Part shown: positions 13,144 to 24,239 of the stretch, one piece after another | How the letters are laid out: each line of letters opens with the position of its first letter | Numbering within the stretch: position 1 is the first letter of the stretch | Origin: Haemonchus contortus | Lineage: Eukaryota; Nematoda; Chromadorea; Rhabditida; Trichostrongylidae | NCBI GenBank assembly: GCA_000469685.2 | Contig: LS997563.1 | Coordinates: 32,793,968-32,857,967, forward strand | DNA: 64,000 bases | Direction of reading: 5' to 3' | Program-made: the position numbers and the translations under genes | The notes under the pieces: model-generated | What the model saw: the letters and a program-made list of their open reading frames with translations, nothing else | Databases searched by the model: none | What the model was told of the DNA's origin: nothing

Positions 13144-13695
13144 TGAAATCCCTTATCGGATGGCCCTGTGGTCTTCAACTTCCGCAATCACTGTAACCCT
13201 GAAAGTGCACGAAGAAGTGGAGGCGCACTGCGATTCCTTTCATTTAGTTTTGATCTATATCGAAAATTCCTTGTAGAGAGGTGAAATTACAGATTTTACC
13301 CCTGAAGTGTTCTATAAAAAATTATTTCCTGAAGAGGTCTGGCAGTTCTTCGAGCCTCTCACTTTCTGCGTAACTTCCGTTTCCTTGTTAGCTCGTTTTT
13401 GCTTGGTCTAGCATGATATTGCTAGTTCAAGAGCTGTCTGCGATATGGAAGTTAGTCTTGACGATCTCTGTTCTTTTAAGGATTGTCCCGCGAAATACAC
13501 GATTTCCTGATGGAGAAGAAAGATTTATTTCATCGCGAAATTTATTTTGTAAAATGAGGTTTAATCGATTCATTGGAAAGTAGTTGAAAAGACCTTCATG
13601 AAAGGTCTAGAACGTTGAAGAAACAATACAAGCACCGATGAGATGGCTCCAGAGAAACACACAACCACGCCATTCTTTGGAGAAGGATATAATTC

Positions 13696-14103
13696 CTATT
13701 GAAAAGGTCGACCATGCTGGAGACTGGCGTTCACCTCTACTAGAGACCTTCTTCGTAATTCCAAAAATGGTCCCTCATCCTTGTTAACTGAGTTTAACTG
13801 AGTGAAAGGAAACGATGAAATAAGTAGGAAGGATAGCAAAGCAATGCTGATTCCGCAGAAGCCTGCTATTTCCAATTTCATAGTTGTCCATGAGTCACAT
13901 CTGCCTAGCAATAGCCTCAACCGACAGATATGATATGTTTGTTGTTGTCGGTTGAAGGTGTTTTCGATCCCCTGCAACGGAAATTGAGTCTTCCTTCGTT
14001 GAGGAAACTTATATGCTCCCTTATATAGGATCATATCTTCTGTCCCACTACTAATATCTTCCAGAACGTAGAGCTTTTCTCCAGGAAATCTATTGAAGCT
14101 CAT
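13696..14103 (-). CDS. Candidate exon of an unknown membrane protein
   Basis: An open frame of 135 codons. From an internal Met (about residue 75) it reads MKLEIAGFCGISIALLSFLL, a hydrophobic stretch of the kind used as signal anchor. A short polar segment with an Asn-Ala-Ser glycosylation site follows before the stop. The layout would suit a type II membrane or secreted protein, but no downstream exon was found and the upstream part has no recognisable domain. It could be chance. Confidence 0.2.
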   Translation of the reverse strand: MSFNRFPGEKLYVLEDISSGTEDMILYKGAYKFPQRRKTQFPLQGIENTFNRQQQTYHICRLRLLLGRCDSWTTMKLEIAGFCGISIALLSFLLISSFPFTQLNSVNKDEGPFLELRRRSLVEVNASLQHGRPFQ

Positions 14104-14109
14104 TTTTGA

Positions 14110-16475
14110 TATGTAGGAAGCTCGAAAGCGGAAGGATAATTGAGGGATAAATATTCATTCGAAGACGAAGACTTGTAACAACCACAACACACGGCCGGCT
14201 ACATTTCGCCGTGCCATAGGTTCACAAATTGAGGGCATTGGGATCGGAGATGCTGAAACATCTCTCATTCAGCATAAACCCGTTCCATGCAATTTTCCTT
14301 TGCTTGGGCTATCGAAAGAAACAATGGAGTAAGAAATTTTGCATCGAAGAAGATACTGCGGTAAGAAGCAACCCAATAAATCGATTCAAACATTTTTCCT
14401 CGTAGTATCAACAATTTTGAGAATTATCGGGATAAGGACATTGAGCTTCAAGAAGATTACGTCAACTACGCAAAGAGGTGGTATGTTTCAGCTCTATTCC
14501 CTAAGAACAAACGCTCCTCGACTCAAAAGTTACTTGAATATCGAACTTTGCTCTTGATTTCGCTCCGCATATGCGCCATATTGGTGAACTGCAACACTTA
14601 AATAGAGGTACGAATCTCTCCAAAAATAGGCTGGACGTGCCGGGTCAGGTATACTCGTTTTATCTTTGAGCTCCAAGCATGATAGGTTCCGAGATCACAA
14701 GTGAGTGCAAAGCAGTAACGTTTTAAAATACAACGCGATCCTTATATTTTTATTTACCAGAATATATTTATGGACCGTCAATGGAAGTAATACATAACCA
14801 CTGAGTTCTATCACTTTGAAATATGAAAAATGAATATCTGAATAACACGACACATCATGCATAACCGCCATAGCTTCTTTCATCCACTTGCAGCAGTAGA
14901 TTCGTTCGTGTTATTCGAAGTGGCGTTTGACTTTTTGTCCATTCTTTTGCTCCTGAAATCGTTCACTGATTATTGCTGGTCTGTCATCCATCATCTCGTG
15001 AGTGGAGCCCATTTTAGATGTTGACAAATGGGCTTGAATAAAGACGTTCGAAAAAGAATGGGCAGAATAAAGACGCTTGAAACTCTATTCTCTCGGCACA
15101 GTTACAATTAGTTACAGTTCAGTAAACTTCGATACAATTTGAAGTTCTGGTTCTCTTATAGAGATTTTGAGAGGACTTGAAATTCTTCTTTTCGCAGAAC
15201 TAAAACCTTTCTATGAAGTGAGCCCTAGCCAGTTCTGTGGATAGCAGAGGTTCCGGCTAAAATGAAAAGGTAGCGATTGCTGTAGGGGAAAGGTCAAAGG
15301 AGCTAGAGCTACAGATAGAACGAAAGCAAGGCGTGCGGTCGGTTAGGTCTTTAGCCCGCTGCTATAGGCTTTTCCTTCGAGCATATAGTTTTTTAAAAAT
15401 TAAACTTAAGTTTACAAAATTTCATAAATTTCAGCATTCATTTGAACGGATGATAGCATTGGCAAAAAATGAAGAATGTTGTGCTTCCAGTGGCATCTTC
15501 AAAACTATAAAAAATCGTATGCCTGCAGTGCGCATTCTCTTTGCCCCCTCACATTCCCAGCGATGACCCAAACAGATGGGACAAAGTTTTTGCCTTGGAT
15601 TTTCTTGAGTCCTGGGAAAGCTAGACGCTTTGGAAGTCCGAACAGGGAGAAGCTTTTCATCTTCCAAAAAAATCAAAAATCAAAGATTTTCTTGCGTTTA
15701 CAGCAAACCACGACAGCAACTGTATGATTCGGATTATTGATATAATGTCCTTACAGCGCGTGATGTCTAAAAAAACCTCAGCCCACTCATTTTTAAGGGA
15801 AAGAAACGTTATCAGAGTGATGGGGCAAAAAAACATTGGGATTATCCTGATTATCTCCTTAGTGACAGTGAAGTCAAACTCTCTCTAGATCTAGGAAAAG
15901 GAAGATATCAGAAGGCATAAACCACGTTCCGAAGCTGGGACTCCGAGGAAGAAACATGGGTAGAAGACTCACATGGGAGGTGTGAAAGGGGCATAATAAG
16001 TTTTACAGACAAGGAATAAAATCATCAATATTCCTCTCAGTATATCTGGGTCCTCGTTCAAGGTATCCTGTAATCACGCAAGTTTCCTTTAATCCATTGA
16101 AAGAGTTGTTGTGTGATTTCTAGTAGGTATAATACATTACCTTTTCAATTTCATTCTGATTATTCATGCAATTAGGAGGGCTATGGCGTCATGCAAGCTT
16201 TTCCAAGCACCTGGATTTTACACGAAGGCAACCTCGTAAACATGAGCTTATCATTTCAAATAAGCCTTTCGTTACAAGGGCGAACGTTCCATAGTAACGA
16301 AAAATACTAACAGAGGATATGAGATATTGTGAGCTCTTAGTGGTGCATTGGAACTTGATCATTTTCATCAAAACCAATTTCCATAAGTGCCATTTGTAAA
16401 GCACTAGCATAAATCGAATTTTTCATAGCCCAGTTAGCTCCCTGCATGAGAATATGCGTGGTTGCTTATATTGAT
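14110..16475. other. Gene-poor spacer
   Basis: No motif-bearing exon was found. Frames at 15333-15727 on both strands overlap in A-rich sequence and are likely chance. Confidence 0.4.
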
Positions 16476-16479
16476 TATA

Positions 16480-16988
16480 CAGTAGCATTTGAAAGTATTC
16501 GGCCAACTTTAACTTGCCGTAACTTTTTTTCTCAGTGGAGCAAATCGCATGAAATTTTGATATGTTCAACTGAAACATATTTCGCACTATCCAACACTAC
16601 TTGACTGCAGAACAGCCATATCCGCATACTAATGAGGAGGCATTTGTAGACTATGTTGAAAGCAAGTTTGTGACATCTGCAGCTATTCGGACCTTATGTA
16701 CGTTTCTCTTCTCTTCTGGGTTCGGCATTAGCGCTCGTACACTTTAGACATGGCAAAAAGGAAAGAAGTCCCAGAAGGACTGTCATTCGTATTTCCAGTT
16801 GATTTTTTGTTCATGCCCTTTGGGATATCTGGAACATGATCAGATTGCAGGTTAGTATTGGTAAATATTCACACTACACCAATGTTAGACATATTGAAAT
16901 TTCGTTTGATTAGATTCAGTAGGAAAGGAGTTATGACCGGAAATCACAACTGAAGAAGCAATTCGCCGAATACTTTTGAGCGCTACTG
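16480..16988 (+). mobile_element. Tc1/mariner-type MITE, copy 2
   Basis: A 509-bp copy of the element at 11125-11632 in the same orientation, with TA at each edge and termini CAGTAGCATTTGAAAGTATT and GCCGAATACTTTTGAGCGCT. The left terminus carries changes absent from the right one, so this copy has started to decay. The internal MAKRKE start is retained in the same place. Confidence 0.85.
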
Positions 16989-17711
16989 TATATTGGTTAT
17001 CAGCTTCCATGATCACCTAATAAGGAAAATTGAATTTCTGAGTTTCTTTCCAGTAAAGTTATTGGCGGTAAGTTACGTACACGGTTCTTCCACTGTCAAA
17101 GATGAGTGGTGAGGAGCGGAGTGATTAAGGTTGGATACATTTGGTTCGGTTGGTTGTCAGAAACATACGACACCGCCTGACTACTGCCAAGGAGTGTCTT
17201 GAGGAATGATACATTTCCAATGAGGAAATTTCAGAAGACCTCGTCATTTATTAACTACATTCCCGAGAAGATGTCGCCAGAAAGTGTACCCGTTCAAAAT
17301 TTTTTAGCTCAAGTCACATTCTGGGGGTTTTATCGTAGGGAAAGCTTCCAATTCACCCAATCCCAATTCGCAAAGGACAAACACCCACATCCTCGGACAG
17401 TCAATTACGTGATCTCCTAAACTTTCCTATTTGTTGCTTTGGTTCTTTTTTCTCATGACCGTTGATCATTGAATCTCTAAGATTCCGATGACTACTTCCA
17501 CCAATGTTTTTCCCATTGAATATCCGGTCAAGTAGTTAGTAGTAACTAATAGTTACCTACGCTGTGCTACAAAACTAAAGTGGTTACTCTCCTCGCTCAT
17601 ACCTGAATTAGGTAAAATTGAAGTGTAACCTTCAGGTAGAAGTGTTTCGTATAGAATAGGCTGACTCAACGCTCCTTTTCAAGCTCAATTCTATCGTCCA
17701 GAAGAATTTAC

Positions 17712-17782
17712 CTGAAGACATTCTGAATTTTCTTGGCTGCTTCACCAACTTGTGGGTCGTTGAGGTTTATGTCGACTTCCTC
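17712..17782 (-). CDS. Exon of a small IQ-motif (calmodulin-binding) protein
   Basis: An exon bounded by TTATTCAG and GTAAAT reads EEVDINLNDPQVGEAAKKIQ followed by NVFR. The acidic lead, NDPxV and AAxKIQxxFR pattern matches the IQ motif of neurogranin/PEP-19-like proteins, which bind calmodulin at low calcium. A possible first exon (19098-19136) gives MASITQPPTSPPQ and ends at GTAGGT. The exons between and after were not found, so the gene model is incomplete and the product uncertain. Confidence 0.42.
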
Positions 17783-17999
17783 CTGAATAATACTTTTTGT
17801 GTGGAACGACTTCCAATGGACAACAATGGCACTCATGATTTTTGAATGCCCCCAGGCTATAGGCGATTTTGAGTGAATGCTGAAATTGTTTCGAAGAATA
17901 GCGTTTTGTTCTCAACGGAGTGCTCGAATGGGTGAAAGATGGTTGACCAAAGAGCATTTCAACGAGAGAGCTCTCACTCATCAGAGTTTAATTTACCCC

Positions 18000-20640
18000 C
18001 CGTGATTGCTTCTTCACACTCAGCTTGAGTACATGCCGTATTAGAAGGAGCCTACGAGAATGCTTTGATGTGAAGGAAAATACAGCATGAGCTCAAAAAA
18101 CTGGGACCACTACTGAATAATTCAAGGCAAACAGCTTAGAAAAGGGATGCGCTACACATGGGGCAACATCAATCACTCCGTTTGTTCTAATCCCTCAGCC
18201 TTCGTATGTCCGGCATGCACAACATGCCAATTCTACTCTAGAGGGAATCTGAATTGCAAATTCATTTTTTACTAATTTCACAGTGGATGTTAAAGCAGCG
18301 TCGAAAACGTTAGCGATCGAGTGGGGTGAACACCTTTTTTTCCCCTTGCCACCTAATATCATCCTCGTTCTTGGTCTTTTTTGTTTGTTCATGCATCAGA
18401 GATTTTGCAGATACCGAGCATTCTCATATTACTCCGGACCAACGCCTGAAAAATCGGTGACGTATGGAGAGACATCCCCCCTCTCGGCAGTTGGCAGTTG
18501 ACACGCTTTCAAAAATGAGAAGCACTCAAGCGAGTAGCAGGGTGAAAGAGCACTAATGTGATTTTGGAGTAGTGCCAAGTCATATGGAACTACCTGGAAT
18601 ACCTCTGCATTGTCATCATTCTCGTAGACTACGAAATAATGGAAGGATGTGGCAGGAAAACCTGACTTTTATAGGATCCAACATATGGAGACTCTTACTT
18701 ACCGTCTAGGTACCCCCTGCAACCTACTTTTGAAAGCGTTCCCATCAGAGAATCCACAGAAGTTCAGAAACCTAAAGCTAGAGCAACATGTTCTGCCCAA
18801 TCTTTAGGACAAGGTCCGTAACGCGGTTGGCTACGACAGGCTTAATGGGGGAAAATCTCGAGGTCTTTTGCTTCAGTGAATGCTTCCCAGCTAAGTATGG
18901 GATCGAGTTGTATTCGCTTTCCCTCTTCCTTAAAATCTCATGCCTCGGATAAACAAAACACTTCCACATGGAAGAGTGTCTTCGTTAGCCGGATGATGCA
19001 AGCGACAAGCTTTATTTTTTTGGGGCTTGAGGTTTGAGGCTCGACATCTACTAGTCAGAAGATCGTATCAATATGTGATTAATGTGATCACACCTACCTG
19101 AGGAGGAGATGTAGGCGGTTGAGTGATGCTTGCCATGTGAAGAAAATAAGCAGGAAAGGCGGAGTTAAAGCCGGAACACCTCGTCACTCTATGCAGAGTG
19201 AGAGAACGAGACACTGGGCAGTTTGCTTGAGGATACCCACTCATTAAATGTCAACGTACAAGCCTACTCGAGAAGAAATGCTGAGTTCAGTTGTCTCAAT
19301 GATAACGGTCAATTGCACGACTACACTAGCCGCCCCTGACAGAGTGAGCAAAAACTTATGCATCTTCGGAGAGTTTTCACTCAGCAAAGCTTCTCCTTTT
19401 GAGCATAACCAAGCTCGTCATGATAGTAATAATATGATAGTTTGAGCTGTTCCTCATTCAAAATTGTTCAAAAATGAGGGCAGAAGAGTAGCAACGCCCA
19501 ATGGTACACTTTCACACCCATGGTTTGGGGAACGAATACCAGATTGATGTTGCCAGGTCGACGTCGTCGTCGCCTCTATTCGAGATCTGTGATATCCAGA
19601 AAAGTAATTCTTCCTTTCAGCTGGCACGTTTCGCCAGGTTGGCCATCAAATAATGTTGCAATACTGCAAGAATTGCTCTGATTTGTCGTCGATAGAGTTG
19701 TATGGTTGTATAACTTTACAAAATGGGCGAATCATGGTCAGAACCTCGGCCTGAGAGGAGATTCTGACCCATACTCGGGCTATCCCAGCACCATCTCTCT
19801 CAGGCCACCGACACTCTCGGTATAGTTAGCTTTTTTAGAATGCTCAAATCCATTGACTACAGAAGAATTCGAATAAGCGATGTTATTTCAGTAGAGCCTG
19901 ACAGGGTGAGGTCGGCTGACTGTCAATGGCATGTCGACTCAGTGCGTATTGGTTTGCCGAGGGACTTTTATTTAGAACAGAAGCTTCGCCCTCTATCCTA
20001 GAGTAGAGGAGGGTCTGTCTGCATGACCTCATTGAATCATCGATTCTGACCTTGTTCAGCTGAATTCCAGCTACAACCTTGTCTCGGATTCATACTACAA
20101 CAATATTAATGAACCCTAACGACTAGTAATCTTATGATCCCTTCCTATAACATCTGCAAGTGTGCTCCCGCTGTAGTAGGCCATTTGAACCCCCTGGAAC
20201 GCAGACAATCACAGAGTAACAAGAAATGCCTAAAAAGTGACGCGCTGAAGTCCATCCAAATATGAGACAGAGTCAAAAAAGGACCTCACTCTCCTTATCA
20301 CCACTGCAACGTGACAGATTACACCTCAGGGGAATTGCCGTGAATTAGGCTCGCTTGAAGAGCAAACTGAATTCTGCATGTAGAATAAGTAATGCCCTAG
20401 ATTTTTTGAATCGAAGGATTAGTCTGTCTCCACCAGTAATACCGTCTCCAGTGCCTATGGGCATTACCAAGCTGACACAAGTCGGTATTACTGAAGACAG
20501 ACTAATCCTTGGGTTTTACAAAAAATTAAAATGACGGATTTCCTGTCACAGGTGAACTCAACTTTTTTACTGTTTTTTATTCATACTTTTTCGTAGACCT
20601 ACGTACCCGGGTGATGTATTCAAAGTTTTGCCTTTGATAT
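18000..20640. other. Spacer with an inverted repeat, no clear gene
   Basis: Apart from a possible first exon of the IQ-motif gene (19098-19136, minus), no supported coding sequence is seen. Near the right edge lies a ~28-bp inverted repeat (listed separately). Confidence 0.4.
20414..20510. repeat. Hairpin-forming inverted repeat
   Basis: The arms 20414-20444 and 20483-20510 pair almost perfectly (AAGGATTAGTCTGTCT against AGACAGACTAATCCTT), with a 3-nt bulge and a loop of about 38 nt. It lies downstream of the acyl-CoA-binding gene. Confidence 0.7.
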
Positions 20641-20646
20641 TTTATT
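20641..20646 (-). terminator. Polyadenylation signal of the acyl-CoA-binding gene
   Basis: TTTATT on the plus strand is AATAAA on the gene strand, about 110 nt after the stop codon. It is the nearest canonical hexamer seen. Confidence 0.5.
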
Positions 20647-20754
20647 ATTATATTAAAGAGAAATGTAGACAATTATCATGACCGTGGTATTAATCAATCA
20701 GTTAGTACAATAACTCGAAACCATGAGGAGCCTTGTATTTTCATTAGGCATAGC

Positions 20755-23700
20755 TCATTCATCCCACCATCCGAGTGCTTCTTCTTTTGCTCGTTGCTCC
20801 GCATTCCTCTGACTGCAAAAAACATAAGGTAACTTTCAAATAGAGCTGTAAAAAGGAGGCAAAAAAAACTGACCGTCGAGCCAGTTTTCCTTCCCGAGTT
20901 AAACGATCGTATTCCTCCCTTTCATCGTCAGGTACATAGCGATTCCTATCAGGAATTCGTGGGTCCTGGTCGTCTTTCCAGTCTTCTACTAAGTCTGGAA
21001 GACGCTTCTCCAAAGAACGAACCCCTTCAATGTAGGCTTGCAAGGCTTCGTTCTTGGTCATGCCTGAAAGAAGTCGTATTATTTGTTTGCGCCCACACCT
21101 GCACTACAATCCAATATTTGTTTCCAGGCAACTAACTTGATAAACGATTAGGAGTAGCACAGTACTGTCCCGAGATTCTGATTTCTGAAGCGAGTGAGCC
21201 AACACTTCGTATCTACTCAGAATCCTAGTGGATTTGAACTTCTACTGGCTAATATTATATAACAGTTTGCGGGGCCATGATATGAAGTGGCTTTACTTAT
21301 TGACCATTCTTTCCGAAGGGCGCCTTTGCGAATATCGCTCCGTGATTTGACATTGTAGTGTTTAAACGTGCATTCGAAACGCCATTACGATTTTCAATGG
21401 AAATTGAGTCCAGGGGCGCGCTCCAACAGGGCTCTGATCAACATCTTAGACTTTATGCTTTATTCCTGCAGCTCTGAAGGCGTGCCACTAAATGCCCTTT
21501 CACAACTCGCTTAATTTTGCCCTTGATTTTTTTTGAGCTCACGAACGAATGAAAAAAAAACTCTAGCAAGATTTTCTTTTTCCGAATGAGCTTTTTCAAC
21601 AATGGAAATGAACCACTTTTATCAAGGAGTCCTTCTGGCGATTTGAAAGGTTGCTGATATAACATCAGAATATGGTTCCGTCTAATGTTAACCGAATTGA
21701 CTCACGGCACGTGAAAGTACTCTGTCGACGGTGTGTTGAGCTCATCTTGAAACTGACCCTCTTGAGTGACAATATCGGTGATGGCTGGCTTCGATGCAGG
21801 AAAACTGTTATTAGGCTCTCAGAGCATTGTGACAAACTCGCCTTTGGGCGACTACTTTGGTATGTGGTTCAACTAGATGTAGTTCAACACAGATATTTTT
21901 CTCGAAATATCATGAGTCTTGCCGCAATCCCATCGCTTCCAATTCGCGTGACTGCTGTTTTGTTTTTGTTATGTCATGGAAGAAAAACGGTTTAGGAAAA
22001 ACAGTCGTTAACTCAAACCCATTTTAAGGTTAAGCTCAACACAACTGCAATAAATGACAACCATAAATTATTGCCTAATATCTATGAACTGCGACGAGTT
22101 TGTGTAGTGGAAAGATTAGTGGAAAGTTTGTGTAGTGAGTAGTGTTAGTGTGTTGCACTAACACGTGCATGTTCCTAGGATCAAATCCTGATACAATAGG
22201 TATCACCCAAGCCTTCTTTCACTCCGGGATCGCTGACGCTAAATAAAGTATCCTTTCAACTATGAATGTTTTGGGAACTATTCGCAGTACAAGATCATTT
22301 TCGAGATAATTCTGGATAAATGGCCATGTCATACCTTTACATTTATTCCATGCATGCCACTTTTCGTTGCCTTTTATCCAACTCCACATCCACGATTCTT
22401 CAGCTGGGTCCATGTAGTCGAGTTCTGAAGAAGTGAGTGTACAACCCAAACAGAGTATGTTCTCATTTTCATCGTTTTATTTCTACTTGATAATATACTA
22501 TTTTTGATAAGCTGGTGGTTTCTGAGCAAGTAAGATATAAAGGGATAATCGCATGACCATTAATCCTGTCTTAGATAAAGTACGACGATACTTCCTTTGA
22601 AAGACTTCAACGATTAGTGGATAATTATGGAGCAGCTCAGGCGTATCTGATTAGAGGCCTTTCAAGAAACAGAAAAAACTCTTATAAATGAAAAAAATGA
22701 AATCGAACACTGACTTGGAACATTGATATTTCCGACGACAGCCTGTTGGTATAGCCCCCATAGGCCATACGTCTCCTGGTCGAAACGGATCAACAACTCG
22801 AATTGATGCTTCAACCCCTGAATTATTTTCTTTGCTTCAACTTTTATTGCCCTAATGTCTTATATTGAAATAGGATAGTGAATTCAATAAAGGCTTGTAA
22901 CAGACGTGTTCATCCATAATGTTGTGAATTCAGACGACTGATCCTGGGCTACCAATCGGTTACGATAACCCTTGGCAAGATTTTATGATTATTGCCTACC
23001 AAACTGAAAGACTCACAGCCAACTATGTAATTTTAAGAGGTAACTACGTTTTATTATACAACAACGAAAGGGATACTATCATGTCGCAGGGTTTCTCGAC
23101 TGAGAAATTCGGTGGTCTGTTTTTTTCAGACTTCCAGGGAATTTCTGTGGAATTGCTGCGTTGAGGCACTATCACTGTATGAGGATAACACATGGGGGTT
23201 CTTTTACTTGCTTATTTGACCATCTAATGGCAAAATTGTCTCCATATAATGGACACGTTCTTCTTAAGAAGCTCGAATCTGACACCTCCATTGCGGAAAT
23301 TTATCGAAACACGTATAAGTGGCCGGCATTGAAGCCCCTTCTCAACAGTTCCGTGCACGCTTCCTTCCACTACTTCAAAGACCAAAACAAGAAGGTCGAA
23401 AATGAGCTAGGGAGTTGAGCTTCATTGTCTGATTGCAATTTCATCAAATCTTCGGATATATGCATACAAGTGAGCGGTGATCTCTGATAGTATTTGAATG
23501 AAAACCTTCAATACATTCCAGGCAAAATCAGACTTTTTCGACACTTTCGATAGGAACTTTCTGATCACCCTAAGAACGTCTATTAGAATAAAATGAAAAT
23601 CGGCAGTCGTCAGTTGCATGCGAGAAGGAATATTCACGTATAATGAATATTTTCGAGAAATCGGTCTCTTGCTCAGGTCCTATATGAATCTCTACTGTTC

Positions 23701-24236
23701 GCAGTTATCGGTTATGACCTCCATGTTCCACTTTAACATTACTGGAAATCGTAGAATGCGCTGCTATTTCATGTATAATAGAATATCTATGAATTGTTTA
23801 TGTGAGTTTTTACTAAAACCTCTTTACCATTCATTGAGTGAGTTCCTGGAGTAATACCGCACAAGTGTTTTACACCTGTGCTTCTCATGAATAATTCCTT
23901 GATTTCAAGGAACAATTATACCAAGCAAGGGTGATTACCCGAGTGACTCAGACTCAAAACTCAGTAACCCATAGATGATTTCCATTGTTTTTTGAAGTTA
24001 CAGAACAATACATAAAAGCTTCATTTTGAAACTTTCCAACCTTCCTCTGATCAAATCGAGCCCGTAGTCGTTTGGTCGTATTGACGGCATTCACAAATTC
24101 CTGAAAAGTTCGTAGGTTATGAATCCTCTTCAGAAGTACGTTCTATGCCGCAGCTTGGTAAAAAAGCTAATTCAATCAAATACTAGAAGATAATTTAAAC
24201 AGAAATTTCATAACTTACTTCATCGGAAGTCGACAT
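20755..24236 (-). CDS. Acyl-CoA-binding domain protein with C-terminal extension
   Basis: Binds long-chain acyl-CoA esters, normally in the cytosol. Exons 24219-24236, 24041-24100, 22715-22775, 22335-22424, 20874-21063 and 20755-20812 join in phase to 158 aa. The ACBP core is clear: YGLWGLYQQAVVG (helix 2), KWHAWNKCKG and EALQAYIEGV (helix 4). Against bovine ACBP the helix-2 Tyr28 aligns with Trp and Lys32 with Gln, whereas Lys54 and Tyr73 are kept. About 11 extra Trp/Glu-rich residues sit before KWHAWN. After the domain comes a ~60-residue charged tail (DWKDDQDPRIPDRNRYVPDD..., ending GWWDE) not found in the 86-aa housekeeping form. A CAG lies six nt before the ATG, so trans-splicing is possible. 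Confidence 0.85.
21360..22255. repeat. SINE fragments in an acyl-CoA-binding gene intron
   Basis: Bases 22085-22255 resemble the tRNA-derived SINE copies at 33390, 34886 and 63545, including a GGATCAAATCCTG B-box-like stretch and CTCCGGGATCG. Bases 21360-21480 resemble the 3' part of the copy at 33590-33690 (CGATTTTCAATGGAA, then GACTTTATGCTTTAT). Both lie in the intron between exons 4 and 5. Confidence 0.5.
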
Positions 24237-24239
24237 TGA

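Noticed and set aside
20759..21061. A separate 100-aa gene starting at 21061
   Set aside because: The ATG is internal to the acyl-CoA-binding gene. The preceding GC completes a Gly codon from exon 4, and an intron at 20813-20873 changes the C-terminus.
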